Below are positions 1-8,922 of a stretch of 64,000 bases of DNA, piece by piece. The position numbers and the translations under genes are program-made. Origin of the DNA: Flavobacterium oreochromis. GTDB taxonomy: Bacteria; Bacteroidota; Bacteroidia; Flavobacteriales; Flavobacteriaceae. The notes below the pieces were generated by a model, which searched no databases, was not told the DNA's origin, and was given only the letters and a program-made list of their open reading frames with translations. The stretch's first letter is position 1. Each line of letters opens with the position of its first letter. The stretch is from NCBI RefSeq assembly GCF_019565455.1, contig NZ_CP067377.1, positions 248,001 through 312,000 of the forward strand. The letters are read 5' to 3'.

Positions 1-155
1 GGAGCTTTTTCATTTTGTGCTTTTTTAAATTTCAATAGTGCATCATCACAATATTTCACATATTCTACGACTGAAATATGTAATTTTTTCAATGCTTGTT
101 CGGTTGCAATATTATTTAAATCAATATCGTCAACTACTAGTACTTTTTTAAACAT
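1..155 (-). CDS. Response regulator, N-terminal part (cut by window edge)
   Basis: Only the first ~51 codons are in the window. The start ATG is at 155 and the frame runs off the left edge. The N-terminus reads MFKKVLVVDDIDLNN, a receiver-domain beta-1 strand with the acidic pair that binds the metal needed for phosphorylation. The phospho-acceptor Asp and the output domain are not visible. The gene begins 11 bp after the end of the HisKA_3-type histidine kinase at 167-1853, so it is very probably that kinase's partner. By family habit this would be a LuxR/NarL-type DNA-binding regulator, but that is inference. Confidence 0.75.
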   Translation of the reverse strand, partial: MFKKVLVVDDIDLNNIATEQALKKLHISVVEYVKYCDDALLKFKKAQNEKA

Positions 156-166
156 TTTACAATAGA

Positions 167-1853
167 TTATTTTGGGATATTAATTTTAGTTTTCAAACCT
201 TTTCCTAATGAATCAAAAGTAATTTTACCGTTGATATTTTTAATACGGTTTTCCACATTTGACAATCCACTTTTTTTAATTTTTTCTAAATCTAATCCTT
301 TTCCGTTGTCTGAATAGTCTATGTTTATATCATTTTTCCCACTGGCAAAGCTTACCAAAACTATTGTTGCTTGACTGTGTTTTTTCATATTGATTAAAAG
401 TTCCTGAAGTACTCTAAAAATAGTAATCTTTTTATTGCGAGTAAATTTTGCCAATTTATGGTTTCGTCTTTTTTTATGATTACATTACATTGGTTGGTTT
501 TATAACTATTGATCATAGCAATGAGAGCATCATTAAAATATTCTCCTGTTTCTATTGATTCATTTTCCTTAGAGATATTTCTTGACCTTTGATAAATATT
601 ATCTAACAGATTAATTAGTTCTTCTTTGTGTTGTGGTTCATCAATTGATTTAGTTTCTATATAGGATATGGTTTGAAAAACATCGTTTGCCAATTCATCG
701 TGGATTTTTTTGGCTATTCTGGTTTCAGTAAAGTAAGTCGCTTTTTGTTTTTCTTGCCGATTTTTATTTTTGAAATAATTAAACAAAAACAACACAAAAC
801 TAACTAACAAAACCACTAAAACTAACCAAAAATCTTTTTCATTTTCGCTTTTTTGAAGTTCAAGCTCTGTTTGAATTTGAGAATTTTTAAGTTTTAAATT
901 TTCCTCTTCCGTTACTTTAGCATCATACTTAATTTTAGCAAATTGATTTTTTGCTGAATTTCTAACATTTGTGATACTGTCATTTAAAATAGCGTATTGA
1001 AGTGCATAATCTTGTTTTTTTGTTGATTTAATTAAAAACAATAATGATTCTAATCTTTCATTTATACTTTTATAAATTGTTGCATTTATATAGGCTTTTT
1101 TTTCATAAAAACTAGCTCTTTTGGGATATTTTTTTAAATATAATTCTGCAAGATGTAAATAGCTTTCAATAGCTCCATACGAATCATGATTTTTTAATTT
1201 TAAATTTAATGATTGACGCATTAACTTTTCTCCTTTTTTATTTCATTTTTTTTAAAATAAGCATAACCTAAATTATCTATGTATATTGCTTTCCTTAAAG
1301 GAAATGCGTCTAAAAATTTTTCATTTATAAATGACTCTAATATTGCCACAGCTCTTGTATAATTACCCGTTTGAATATTAACATTTGCAATGTTATTTAA
1401 AGCCACAACCTTAGTAATTGAATCATCAGCTAACTGGTATGTTTTACTATAGTAATCTAAAGCTTGATCATAATTCTTCATTTCTTTAGCTGCAATACCT
1501 AATAAATTATTTACAGCAGATCTATAAGAATTATCTCTATTCAAATAAGGTAAAATTTCAATAAGCGTTGTTTCACTCCCAAAAAAATCATCATATACTT
1601 GCTGAATACTAGCCATTTGAATACTACAATAAGTAACATGATTGATAGTATTATCATTTTCAAATATGTTCTTAGCTCTATTATAATAATAAAATGCACT
1701 ATCAAATTTTTTTTGATTATAATTATAATCACCTTTACTTTGAAACTTAAGAGCTATTGCATTTTTTTTAACTTTTTCTATCGTTTTAGAATTATGCTCT
1801 TTACAGCCCAAAAATAGAACTAGTAATAATAAAAAAAACGGGGAATGACTCAT
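167..1853 (-). CDS. TPR-containing sensor histidine kinase (two frameshifts)
   Basis: About 562 residues once two frame breaks are repaired. Order: lipoprotein-like signal peptide ending LFLGC, TPR-type helical repeats (about 25-250), a transmembrane segment (WLVLVVLLVSFVLFLFNYF), a HisKA_3 dimerisation helix with H-box RIAKKIHDELAND, then an HATPase domain with N-box LQELLINMKKHS and G-box DNGKGLD. The frame breaks lie at T-runs 1234-1239 and 429-433; one extra base in each restores a continuous protein (IKKGEKLMRQS; LAIKKITIFRVL). Soluble TPR plus HisKA_3 kinases of this layout are common in Flavobacteria and usually pair with the next gene, here the response regulator at 1-155. Whether the breaks are biological or sequencing errors cannot be settled here. 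Confidence 0.8.
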
Positions 1854-1872
1854 AAAACTGATTCTTTCCCCG
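1831..1872 (-). terminator. Hairpin plus T-run overlapping the kinase start
   Basis: Read on the minus strand, a perfect 7-bp GC-rich stem (arms 1866-1872 and 1839-1845) is followed directly by eight T (1838-1831). It looks like an intrinsic terminator. It covers the kinase ATG (1853), and its T-run also encodes the FFLL part of the signal peptide. It may end transcription of the small lipoprotein gene upstream or act as an attenuator for the kinase. Confidence 0.5.
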
Positions 1873-1899
1873 AATTTAAAAATAAAAAATTAAATTTTA

Positions 1900-2109
1900 T
1901 TATTTTGGTGGTTTAATAGGTACAAGATCATCACCTAGGTTAGTTTCAATTATCATCTCTTTTTATCCATAATCGTATCTATTCTTTTTTAAACAAAAGA
2001 GTATTCTCTTTTTAAAAAGTTCATTTTTTGAAGTAATATTCTTCTCTAAACTTTCTTTCTCACAAGAAACCATAGCTATCCCAATAGCCATATAAAACAA
2101 CTTTTTCAT
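1900..2109 (-). CDS. Small lipoprotein, frameshifted
   Basis: ATG at 2109 opens MKKLFYMAIGIAMVSCEKE, a lipoprotein signal peptide with Cys at residue 16. As given, the frame stops after about 48 codons. The sequence downstream encodes in another frame a natural-looking tail ending LVPIKPPK and a stop at 1900-1902. Adding one A to three A-runs would give a continuous ~70-residue protein. It lies just upstream of the sensor kinase on the same strand, where flavobacteria often have a short lipoprotein of unknown role. No function recognised. Confidence 0.45.
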
Positions 2110-2171
2110 AATGAATGCTTTAAAAAAATTATACAATGCTTAGCTGCTCGAATAGATTCTTTTGAATCGCT

Positions 2172-2357
2172 TTGCAGCTTGTTATTGGGAAGTTGAGTGC
2201 GCTAATACAGAAAGGTTTTAATACACTTCCCGGAATAAAAAAAGCCAATCTGTTTAGCTACACTTTTTTAGAAGTAGTTTTGTACATTTGTTCTTATCGC
2301 GAAATAGAACAAGAACTAAATCTGAAGCAAAGTTGCATTGTTTTGACTGGGGTTTAG
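2172..2357 (+). CDS. Short unrecognised ORF, possibly a transposase N-terminal fragment
   Basis: A 61-codon frame with the pattern KLSALIQKG...LPGIKKANLFSYTFLEVVLYIC. This vaguely recalls the N-terminus of Bacteroidota DDE transposases (a helix, 'LPGI', then a hydrophobic helix), but no catalytic part follows and the next stretch is a different gene. No convincing start signal was seen. It may be a relic or a chance frame. Confidence 0.2.
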   Translation: MQLVIGKLSALIQKGFNTLPGIKKANLFSYTFLEVVLYICSYREIEQELNLKQSCIVLTGV

Positions 2358-2426
2358 CTATGTAATTCCGATAATTCCGAAGAATTACAGTTGTTCAATA
2401 GAATTCCAAATAATTCCGAAAAGTCT

Positions 2427-3275
2427 ATGAAAACAATTACTTATAAAGATTATATTAAGGGTATAAAAGAGAAATATGAAATTGAAAAGAAAGGTGCTTT
2501 TTCTGGTTATCTTTCTAAACCTTCACCTGCTTTACTTAATGATTATTGCAAGATTTTAAAGCAAAATGGACTTTCTAAAAAAGACCAAGAAGTTCTTGAG
2601 TTATTTTATGGTTTGCCCAACTTTGACAATGATAAGTTTCGTCCAGTTTGTAATTTTTTTAACGGAAAAACGGTTAATCCTAGTCAAGATATTTTAGATA
2701 TAATGGCAGTACTTGTAGATTTTAAGCCTCGCCCTTTAGGTGATTTTTTAAAAAACGGAAGCATTTCAAGTTATAGAGAAGAACATAGTACAGTTTTAGC
2801 TCAAAAAAACAGTAAACAAAAGATAGTAGATAAGGCTGAAGAAATATCTTTATTTAGAAATCTATTTTATAAAAAAAAGAGCATAATAATACTTTTAGCT
2901 GCCATATTACCTATTAGTATAGCTTCTTTAGTTTATTTATTTTCCATTCAAAACAATTCTTGTCTAATATGGAAAGAAAAAAAATACATAGAAGTAAGTT
3001 GTGATACGGAAGCAAACAGTTTTACAGACTTAAATTTTAAAATTCCTTATGATGAAAATTTACTTCATTTAAGAAAAATTGAGCCTACAGATACTACTAC
3101 TTATTTTAAAAATGGTAAAGCTATAATTTGGTATTGCAAAATAAACGATAAGCATATAGAAATTTTTAATGCTCCTGGTCATCATCCTGTTTCTAATAAG
3201 CCCCTAAAAGCTATTACTCGATATATAATCAATAAATATCTAAAATTAAATAATAGTAGAAACAGAAATAAGTAA
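2427..3275 (+). CDS. Hypothetical single-pass membrane protein
   Basis: About 282 residues from the ATG at 2427 (MKTITYKDYIKG). An earlier in-frame ATG at 2391 is less likely because it lies within AT-rich inverted repeats. The N-terminal ~135 residues are soluble and charged. One transmembrane helix follows (IIILLAAILPISIASLVYLF), then a C-terminal domain containing CLIWKEKKYIEVSC and GHHPVSNKPLKAITRYIINKY. The C-terminal pattern (Trp-rich strand, 'GxHPV', '.IT.YIINKY') recurs in uncharacterised flavobacterial membrane proteins as I remember them. The gene stands alone, ending just before the terminator it shares with tmRNA. Function unknown. Confidence 0.65.
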   Translation: MKTITYKDYIKGIKEKYEIEKKGAFSGYLSKPSPALLNDYCKILKQNGLSKKDQEVLELFYGLPNFDNDKFRPVCNFFNGKTVNPSQDILDIMAVLVDFKPRPLGDFLKNGSISSYREEHSTVLAQKNSKQKIVDKAEEISLFRNLFYKKKSIIILLAAILPISIASLVYLFSIQNNSCLIWKEKKYIEVSCDTEANSFTDLNFKIPYDENLLHLRKIEPTDTTTYFKNGKAIIWYCKINDKHIEIFNAPGHHPVSNKPLKAITRYIINKYLKLNNSRNRNK

Positions 3276-3344
3276 GTAATTTATTAAAATATATCTTCTG
3301 AAAAAATATCTTAAAAGTTTATACATTTTTTATTCCAAATACAA

Positions 3345-3378
3345 AAAAGTCCATAAATCATAAGATCTATGGACTTTT
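3345..3378. terminator. Bidirectional terminator between hypothetical gene and tmRNA
   Basis: Perfect 11-bp stem (3345-3355 with 3368-3378) with flanking A and T runs on both sides. On the minus strand it closes tmRNA transcription; on the plus strand it ends the gene at 2427-3275. Confidence 0.8.
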
Positions 3379-3401
3379 AGTTTGATTTGAGCTTTACATT
3401 G

Positions 3402-3796
3402 TGGAGTCGCCGAGAATCGAACTCGGGTCCAAACAAGCAATCAAAGAGCTTTCTACATGCTTAGTTTTCACTTATATTTTCGACTAAAAGCAAGGTTGAA
3501 AACGACCACTTTTAGCTTAGCTTTATAAATGTCAAAAAGGATTTAAAGCATTACCTTTTCTAGGTTTACTTTTACGGTTCCCCTTTACCAACCGCCATAA
3601 ACCAAGGCTTTTGAGGAGAATCTAGCTTTCCTACCTTGTAGGAACTAGGCAAATCGTACTAATCTTCGGATTAAGCAGCTAAAGCGTAATTATTTTCGCC
3701 GTTTAAAGTTCGTATAGCAGATATTTCCGAGCCTACCATACTTGGCTCGACATGCTTACTAATCAATTCCACTCGCTGTCAAAACCAGTCGACCCC
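3402..3796 (-). ncRNA. ssrA: Transfer-messenger RNA (tmRNA)
   Basis: Ribosome-rescue RNA with a tRNA-like end and an mRNA-like tag frame. The 5' end GGGGTCGACTGG (3796 downward) pairs with the 3' end CGACTCC, and the T-arm GGGTTCGATTCTCGGC type sequence is present at the 3' side. The tag frame at 3700-3671 encodes GENNYALAA then TAA, the tag type known from Bacteroidota. The terminal CCA is not encoded. A strong promoter lies just upstream and a terminator just downstream, so this is a complete stand-alone gene. Confidence 0.97.
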
Positions 3797-3807
3797 AATT
3801 AGCGATA

Positions 3808-3836
3808 CAAAATTAAGAACTTTTTGCAAAATACAA
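3808..3836 (-). promoter_or_regulatory. tmRNA promoter
   Basis: On the minus strand TTG (3836-3834), an 18-base spacer and TAATTTTG (3815-3808) match the Bacteroidota TTG-N19-TAnnTTTG consensus. The -7 box ends about 11 bases before the mature tmRNA 5' end. Confidence 0.75.
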
Positions 3837-3853
3837 AATCATTCCGAAATAAA

Positions 3854-5058
3854 TCACTCTACTAATTCATCTCCTTTTTTATGTATATGAAAAGGATAAT
3901 CTCCAAAAAGACCTGTTGCCAATTTTAAATAATAAGCTTTACGTGTATATTTATTTGACAAAGCGATTAAGGTTACTTTTTCTTTTTTCAATGTTATATA
4001 AGCAGAAGTATTACCGTGCCACCATCCATTATGATAAAACATTTGTTTACCATCTTTCCATTCCAATAATCGAATTCCTAAACCATAATTACGAATTCCT
4101 CTTGCTTCATAACTATACCCTTTATAAACTTCGGCTAGTAATTTCTTATTCAAAAAATCAGAATTATAGGTAGCCCTATCAAATTTCAACAAATCTCGGG
4201 CTGTAGAATATATATTTTTATCTCCATAAATATCATCTAAATGATTTAAAGGGTATTTTATATAATTTCCTTTATATGAGCAACTAGCGGTATCAGCATG
4301 TTTAGTTAAATCAAAAACATAGGTGTTTTTCATACCTAATGGCTGAAAAATCATTTTATTCATAGCTGTTCGATAATCCATTTTAGAAATTTTCTCTATA
4401 ATTAGTGCTAATAACGCATAGTTGGTATTACAATAACTAAAACGAGCATCAGGCTTGAATTCTAAACCTATTTTCCCATTTTTCATAACTGAAACTAAAT
4501 CACTATTATGTAATATTTTACCTCTCTCCCAAACGCCTTTATCTTCTATAAAGTAACTGTAATTTCTCAAACCACTTCTATGATTTAACAACATTCGAAT
4601 TGTTATATCATCATATGGAAAATCTTTTAAAATGGTATTTACTTTTTGATCTAACTTCAAAAGGTTAGAATCTATCAACAAAAGTGTTGCCGTAGCTGTT
4701 AAGACTTTACTAACAGAGGCTATATGAAGAGGTGTATTACCTGTAATAGGTATTTTTTTTCGAAATTACTCATACCACTATACTTTTCGTATAAGATTTT
4801 TCCATTTTTAGCAACTAAAATACTGCCTGAAAAATCATTACTAAAGAACTCTTTATTATATAAGTAATCCATACTATCCTGGACCTTCTTCAACTCTTTT
4901 GAATCAACATCTGACAATTCTTCTTGATAAGGTTTCATCGTATAAATTTTTCCAATTTTATACTCTTCCTTTGTTTTTATTTTAGTTTTTTTGTCAGCAC
5001 AGTTAAAGAACAAACATGGAACAACTATACTATATACTAAAACCTTGACTAATTTCAT
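3854..5058 (-). CDS. Serine hydrolase, class C beta-lactamase/PBP fold, lipoprotein (frameshift)
   Basis: About 401 residues after repair. The N-terminus is a lipoprotein signal peptide (CLFFNCADKK). The catalytic SxxK motif is SVSK, which lies right after the frame break, followed by a YxN-type motif (SYCNTNYALLA) and a C-terminal HNG motif (FYHNGWWHGN). These are the three active-site motifs of the AmpC/DD-peptidase family. The frame breaks in an eight-T run (4753-4760); adding one base joins FEKK to IPITGNTPLHIASVSK. Likely a cell-envelope DD-peptidase/esterase-type enzyme. Beta-lactam resistance cannot be inferred. It is a single gene, convergent with tmRNA's upstream side. Confidence 0.8.
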
Positions 5059-5190
5059 AACTAATTTTCGAAAACAATTTCCATTTTAAAATTCATTACT
5101 TTTTGAGCTTTCTGCTATCCATTTCACACAAAACGGGCGGCAAATATAACCAAACGGGCATACTTTTCATAAAAACAAGTCTTTTTAAAA

Positions 5191-5219
5191 TTGTATAATA
5201 CTTTTTAATGTTATATTTG
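5191..5219 (+). promoter_or_regulatory. Promoter of saccharopine dehydrogenase gene
   Basis: TTG (5191-5193), an 18-base spacer and TATATTTG (5212-5219) fit the Bacteroidota promoter consensus, about 55 bases before the ATG at 5274. Confidence 0.75.
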
Positions 5220-5273
5220 CAACAAATTTAAACTCTTACGTTATAAAACCATCCTTTTAAAACTACTAAACAG

Positions 5274-6479
5274 ATGAAATTTGGCATTATCAAAGAGAGG
5301 AAAAACCCACCTGATAGACGTGTTGTTTTTTCACCACAAGAATTACTTAAAGTTAAAGCAACCTTTCCAGAAGCCAATTTTGAAGTTGAAACTTCTGATA
5401 TTCGTGTATTTAAAGACGAAGAATACAGTAGCTTAGGAATTTCGATAGATACAGATTTAACGGATTGCGATATTCTAATAGGCGTAAAAGAAGTACCTGT
5501 AGAAGCTTTAATACCTAACAAGACTTATTTCTTTTTTTCGCATACTATAAAAAAGCAACCTTACAACCGTAATTTATTAATTGCTTGTTTAGAAAAAAAC
5601 ATCCGATTAATAGACCATGAAACAATAGTAGATAGTAACAATAAACGCCTAATTGGTTTTGGACGTTATGCAGGAATAGTAGGTGCTTATAATGGAATTA
5701 GAGCTTTTGGCTTAAAGTATGATTTATACAATATTGCAAAAGCAGAAACTTTAAAAGATCAACAGGATTTAATAGAACGATTAAAAAGAATTACTCTCCC
5801 TCCTATTAAAATAGTTTTAACCGGACACGGTAAAGTAGGTTTAGGAGCAAAAGAAATGCTTGATGCTATGAAAATGAAAAAAGTTAGCATTGAAGATTTC
5901 TTAAACAAGTCATATGACCGACCTGTATATACCCATATAGATTTAGAAGACTATAACAGCAGAAAAGACGGAAACCCTTTTGACAAAAAAGATTTTTATA
6001 CTCATCCTGAAGAATACGAATCTAATTTTGAACGTTTCACTAAAGTAGCGGATATCTTTATGGCTGGACATTTTTACGGCAACAATGCCCCTTATATACT
6101 TACAAGAGAGATGCTAAAAGCACCTGATAATAAAATAAAGGTAGTTGCTGACATCTCATGTGATGTAGATGGCCCTATAGCTTGCACCCTTAGAGCTTCA
6201 ACAATTGCAGAACCTATTTATGGTTATCTTCCAAACGAACATCGTGAAATTCACTTTGAAGACCCACGTGCTATAGCCGTAATGGCCGTTGACAATCTTC
6301 CTTGCGAACTTCCTAAAGACGCTAGCGAGGGATTTGGAAAAACATTCTTCGAACATGTTATACCATCATTTTACAATAATGATGCAGACCAAATATTAGA
6401 AAGAGCAACTATTTGCAAAAATGGCAAGCTAACTCCTAAATTTGAATACTTACAAAATTACATAGAAGGCAAAGAATAA
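5274..6479 (+). CDS. NAD(P)-dependent saccharopine dehydrogenase (lysine-forming type)
   Basis: 401 residues, of the alanine dehydrogenase/transhydrogenase-fold family that includes fungal Lys1. The N-terminal domain begins MKFGIIKERKNPPDRRV and contains GVKEVP and SHTIKKQ. The conserved FGRYAGIVGAYNGIRA follows at about 125, then a Rossmann loop GHGKVGLGAKEM near 185. Later motifs include ADIFMAGHFYG and ADISCDVDGPIA. The family interconverts lysine plus 2-oxoglutarate with saccharopine; the direction in vivo is unknown. It has its own promoter and a terminator shared with the convergent DnaJ gene. Enzymes further along (DUF1338, YdiJ-like) fit later steps of lysine breakdown, see findings. 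Confidence 0.85.
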   Translation: MKFGIIKERKNPPDRRVVFSPQELLKVKATFPEANFEVETSDIRVFKDEEYSSLGISIDTDLTDCDILIGVKEVPVEALIPNKTYFFFSHTIKKQPYNRNLLIACLEKNIRLIDHETIVDSNNKRLIGFGRYAGIVGAYNGIRAFGLKYDLYNIAKAETLKDQQDLIERLKRITLPPIKIVLTGHGKVGLGAKEMLDAMKMKKVSIEDFLNKSYDRPVYTHIDLEDYNSRKDGNPFDKKDFYTHPEEYESNFERFTKVADIFMAGHFYGNNAPYILTREMLKAPDNKIKVVADISCDVDGPIACTLRASTIAEPIYGYLPNEHREIHFEDPRAIAVMAVDNLPCELPKDASEGFGKTFFEHVIPSFYNNDADQILERATICKNGKLTPKFEYLQNYIEGKE

Positions 6480-6560
6480 AAAGAATACCCTAAAATGAGC
6501 CTACTCTACAAGAATTACTTATTGAAAGTAATCTTCGACAGGCACGCAAAATATTCTATC

Positions 6561-6600
6561 AAAAAAGGGACAGTGCAAAAGTTTGTACAGTCCCTTTTTT
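6561..6600. terminator. Bidirectional terminator
   Basis: An 11-bp stem (6561-6571 with 6590-6600) bearing A6 and T6 tails, extended by further pairs around a loop. It lies between the convergent saccharopine dehydrogenase (+) and DnaJ-KTSC (-) genes. Confidence 0.8.
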
Positions 6601-6611
6601 TATAACTCACA

Positions 6612-7057
6612 CTAAACAGACACTCCTTCTCCTGATTTACGATAAATATATTGTCCGTAAATATGTCTCTTAGCAAATCGATTAGGAGACTCCGCATTAA
6701 TCATTTTTATATAAACATTCTTAGGAACACCTATATATTCATAAATTAACCCATTGAGATAGGTAACAAATAAAACTTGTTTTTCAAGATAAAAATCAAT
6801 TATAGGAGAATTTGCAATCATCTCTTGATATTCGGAAAGTTTTTTTCAAGTGTTTCATTAGCAATGCTAACTAAAAAATGGTACGCATTGATAATCTCTT
6901 TACTTCTTTCTTCTGCTAAAACACGCCCTTCTTCATCATTTGCGAACTTATCTGGATGCGTCTCTTTCATCGCATTACGATAAATATTCTTAAGCTCCTT
7001 TAAGGTAACATTCTTATCAACTTCTAATAATTTCCTATACTCTACTACTCTTTTCAT
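6612..7057 (-). CDS. DnaJ-KTSC domain protein (frameshift)
   Basis: About 149 residues after repair. The N-terminal J-domain (MKRVVEYRKLL...) carries the HPD motif (THPDKFAN) needed to stimulate Hsp70 ATPase. A C-terminal KTSC domain contains LIYEYIGVPKNVY and ANRF-like NRFAKRHIYGQYIYR. The frame breaks in a seven-T run (6840-6846); one added base joins ETLEKKLSEYQ to EMIANSP. This J-domain plus KTSC architecture is a normal single protein in flavobacteria. The start at 7057 is chosen because the region above it is the tRNA operon terminator. Client unknown. Confidence 0.8.
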
Positions 7058-7069
7058 ACTTTTGAGAAT

Positions 7070-7097
7070 AAAAAAAGCCAATCAAAAGTGATTGGCT
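7070..7097 (-). terminator. Terminator of the initiator tRNA array
   Basis: On the minus strand a 7-bp stem (7090-7096 with 7077-7083, loop 7084-7089) is followed by a T6 run. It sits right after the last tRNA and just upstream of the DnaJ gene. Confidence 0.75.
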
Positions 7098-7104
7098 TAC
7101 TTAG

Positions 7105-7177
7105 TAGCGGGAACAGGACTCGAACCTGTGACCTTCGGGTTATGAGCCCGACGAGCTGCCTACTGCTCTATCCCGCG
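7105..7177 (-). tRNA. tRNA-fMet (initiator), copy 4 in transcription order
   Basis: 73 nt without CCA, anticodon CAT. The anticodon stem carries three consecutive G-C pairs (GGG/CCC) and the first acceptor position is unpaired (C1 opposite U72). Both are hallmarks of initiator tRNA rather than elongator tRNA-Met. Identical in sequence to the three copies that follow. Confidence 0.95.
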
Positions 7178-7210
7178 CTGTGCGATTTGTTTTTTCAGTA
7201 TGTAACTTAG

Positions 7211-7283
7211 TAGCGGGAACAGGACTCGAACCTGTGACCTTCGGGTTATGAGCCCGACGAGCTGCCTACTGCTCTATCCCGCG
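7211..7283 (-). tRNA. tRNA-fMet (initiator), copy 3
   Basis: Same 73-nt sequence and features as the copy at 7105-7177, exactly 106 bp away. Confidence 0.95.
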
Positions 7284-7316
7284 CTGTGCGATTTGTTTTT
7301 TCAGCATGTAACTTAG

Positions 7317-7389
7317 TAGCGGGAACAGGACTCGAACCTGTGACCTTCGGGTTATGAGCCCGACGAGCTGCCTACTGCTCTATCCCGCG
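7317..7389 (-). tRNA. tRNA-fMet (initiator), copy 2
   Basis: Same 73-nt sequence, again at 106-bp spacing with a near-identical 33-bp spacer. Confidence 0.95.
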
Positions 7390-7422
7390 CTATGCGATTT
7401 GTTTTTTCAGCATGTAACTTAG

Positions 7423-7495
7423 TAGCGGGAACAGGACTCGAACCTGTGACCTTCGGGTTATGAGCCCGACGAGCTGCCTACTGCTCTATCCCGCG
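7423..7495 (-). tRNA. tRNA-fMet (initiator), copy 1
   Basis: First copy in transcription order. Same 73-nt sequence, and the upstream sequence differs from the inter-copy spacer. Confidence 0.95.
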
Positions 7496-7583
7496 CTATT
7501 TCGAGTGCAAATATACACCGTTTATTTATATCTACAAGCTATTTTAGTTTTTTTAATTCAATTTATTCATGACAAACTAAAAA

Positions 7584-8701
7584 TCAGGATTTTAAATTTA
7601 AAATATCTAAAATAAACTCATCTATTTGCTCTAAAGTAACATTAGGCATACAAATAATATGTGAATATCCTTTCTCTGTTGCCAATTGCCATTTTGCACA
7701 AACCTCAACAGAAGGCGAAGGAAAAACCACTGTAATAGCATTTGGATTACGCCAAGCTTTCACCCCTATTTCATTTAATCGTTGTTCTGCGTAAGCTGCT
7801 ACTCTTAAACTATGTTGTGCACGAGAAGCAAAGCCCTCTAATCCTAATTTTTTAATTGCATACCATAAAAACAAAGGGCTATGCCCATTTCTAGATCCTG
7901 TAATAGTAGCATCTGAAGATCCTATATACGCAATCTTCCTAGCTATTCTATCTCGATTTTCTTTTTTACGACTACCACTCCTGATGGCATAGGTGATCCT
8001 ATAAATTTATGACCACTTACAGAAATACTATCACAACCATCTACAAAATCAAAAGCAGGACGAGGCTCCACAAAGGGTGCAAATCCACCTGCTAAAGCAG
8101 CATCAGCATGCACATAATACTTTTCAATAGCCATGTCAGCAACTATCTGCTTGATTGTTGGAATATGATCTTTAGCTTCTGTCATTGTAGTACCAATATT
8201 TGCCACGACTACTACCGGACGGTGTCTATTATAACGAATAGCTTCTTTTAAATCATTATAGTCTATTTCACCATTTTCTTGTGAACGAACTATAACATAT
8301 TCCATATTAAGAAGGGTTACATTTTTCTGAATACTATAATGTGTATCTTCTGAAAAATAAACCATAGCATTAGGATACAATTCTCTAGCCACATACAATC
8401 CATATAAGTTTCCTTCTGATCCGCCATTAGTTACATATCCCCAAACGTTATCTGGATTTGCTCTAAAAAGTTTCGCAAAAAAATGCACTACTTCTCGTTC
8501 CATCTCACGCGAATCTACTTGATAAGTTGATTTCACAAATGGATCTCCTAGGTTATTCATTGGAAATTGCAAAAAGGGAAGTAATTCAGAATAATCGAAA
8601 TCTTTAGAAACAGGATACCCTAAGAAATACTTTGTACGATCTTCTACTTGAGATAATAATTGTTGTAACTGCTGAGAGACTTTTAAATTGGGATTACTCA
8701 T
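7584..8701 (-). CDS. hdc: PLP-dependent histidine decarboxylase (frameshift)
   Basis: About 372 residues after repair, close to the ~378 of the Gram-negative PLP-type enzymes. It converts histidine to histamine in the cytosol. Visible motifs: NGGSEGNLYGLY (about 92), H121 for PLP stacking, NIGTTMTEAKD (about 168), HADAA (about 198) and the PLP lysine K232 within SVSGHKFIGSP. The C-terminal half begins GSSDATITGSRNGHSP. The frame breaks in a six-T run (7962-7967); one added base gives VVKKENRDRIARKIAYIG. A related substrate such as another aromatic or basic amino acid cannot be excluded from sequence. Stands alone; the upstream region holds a 13-bp inverted repeat. Confidence 0.85.
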
Positions 8702-8729
8702 ATTTGTTTTTTTAGCAAAAATAAGAATA

Positions 8730-8777
8730 TTAGATTATATTTTTATAAAAAACTATTTATTTAGAAATATAATCTAA
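8730..8777. repeat. 13-bp perfect inverted repeat upstream of hdc
   Basis: Arms 8730-8742 (TTAGATTATATTT) and 8765-8777 with a 22-base loop, 29-76 bases upstream of the hdc start. No T-run follows, so it is more like an operator or mRNA leader structure than a terminator. Role unknown. Confidence 0.5.
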
Positions 8778-8855
8778 AAAAATAATATCAAACAAAAATT
8801 AAAACTAAAAAAATATTTTAAAAACAAAAGACCTTTATTAAATTTCAGCTAAAAA

Positions 8856-8896
8856 AAAACTCGAATCAATTCAACTATTAGAATCAATTCGAGTTT
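8856..8896 (-). terminator. Terminator after the FAD/Fe-S dehydrogenase gene
   Basis: A 10-bp stem AAAACTCGAA/TTCGAGTTTT with an interrupted inner stem. On the minus strand it is followed by a run of eight T. It closes the gene ending at 8923. Confidence 0.7.
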
Positions 8897-8922
8897 TAAA
8901 TTTTAATTATTAAAAACTAATT

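Larger units (their letters stand above)
7105..7495. repeat. Tandem 106-bp repeat carrying initiator tRNAs
   Basis: Four copies of a unit of tRNA (73 bp) plus spacer (33 bp, with the core GCGATTTGTTTTTTCAG). Spacers differ at only a base or two, indicating recent amplification or ongoing homogenisation. Confidence 0.9.

Noticed and set aside
2362..2388. GTAATTC/GAATTAC inverted repeats just before the hypothetical gene at 2427
   Set aside because: Short AT-rich arms of this sort are expected often in such sequence; no T-run or promoter link supports a function.
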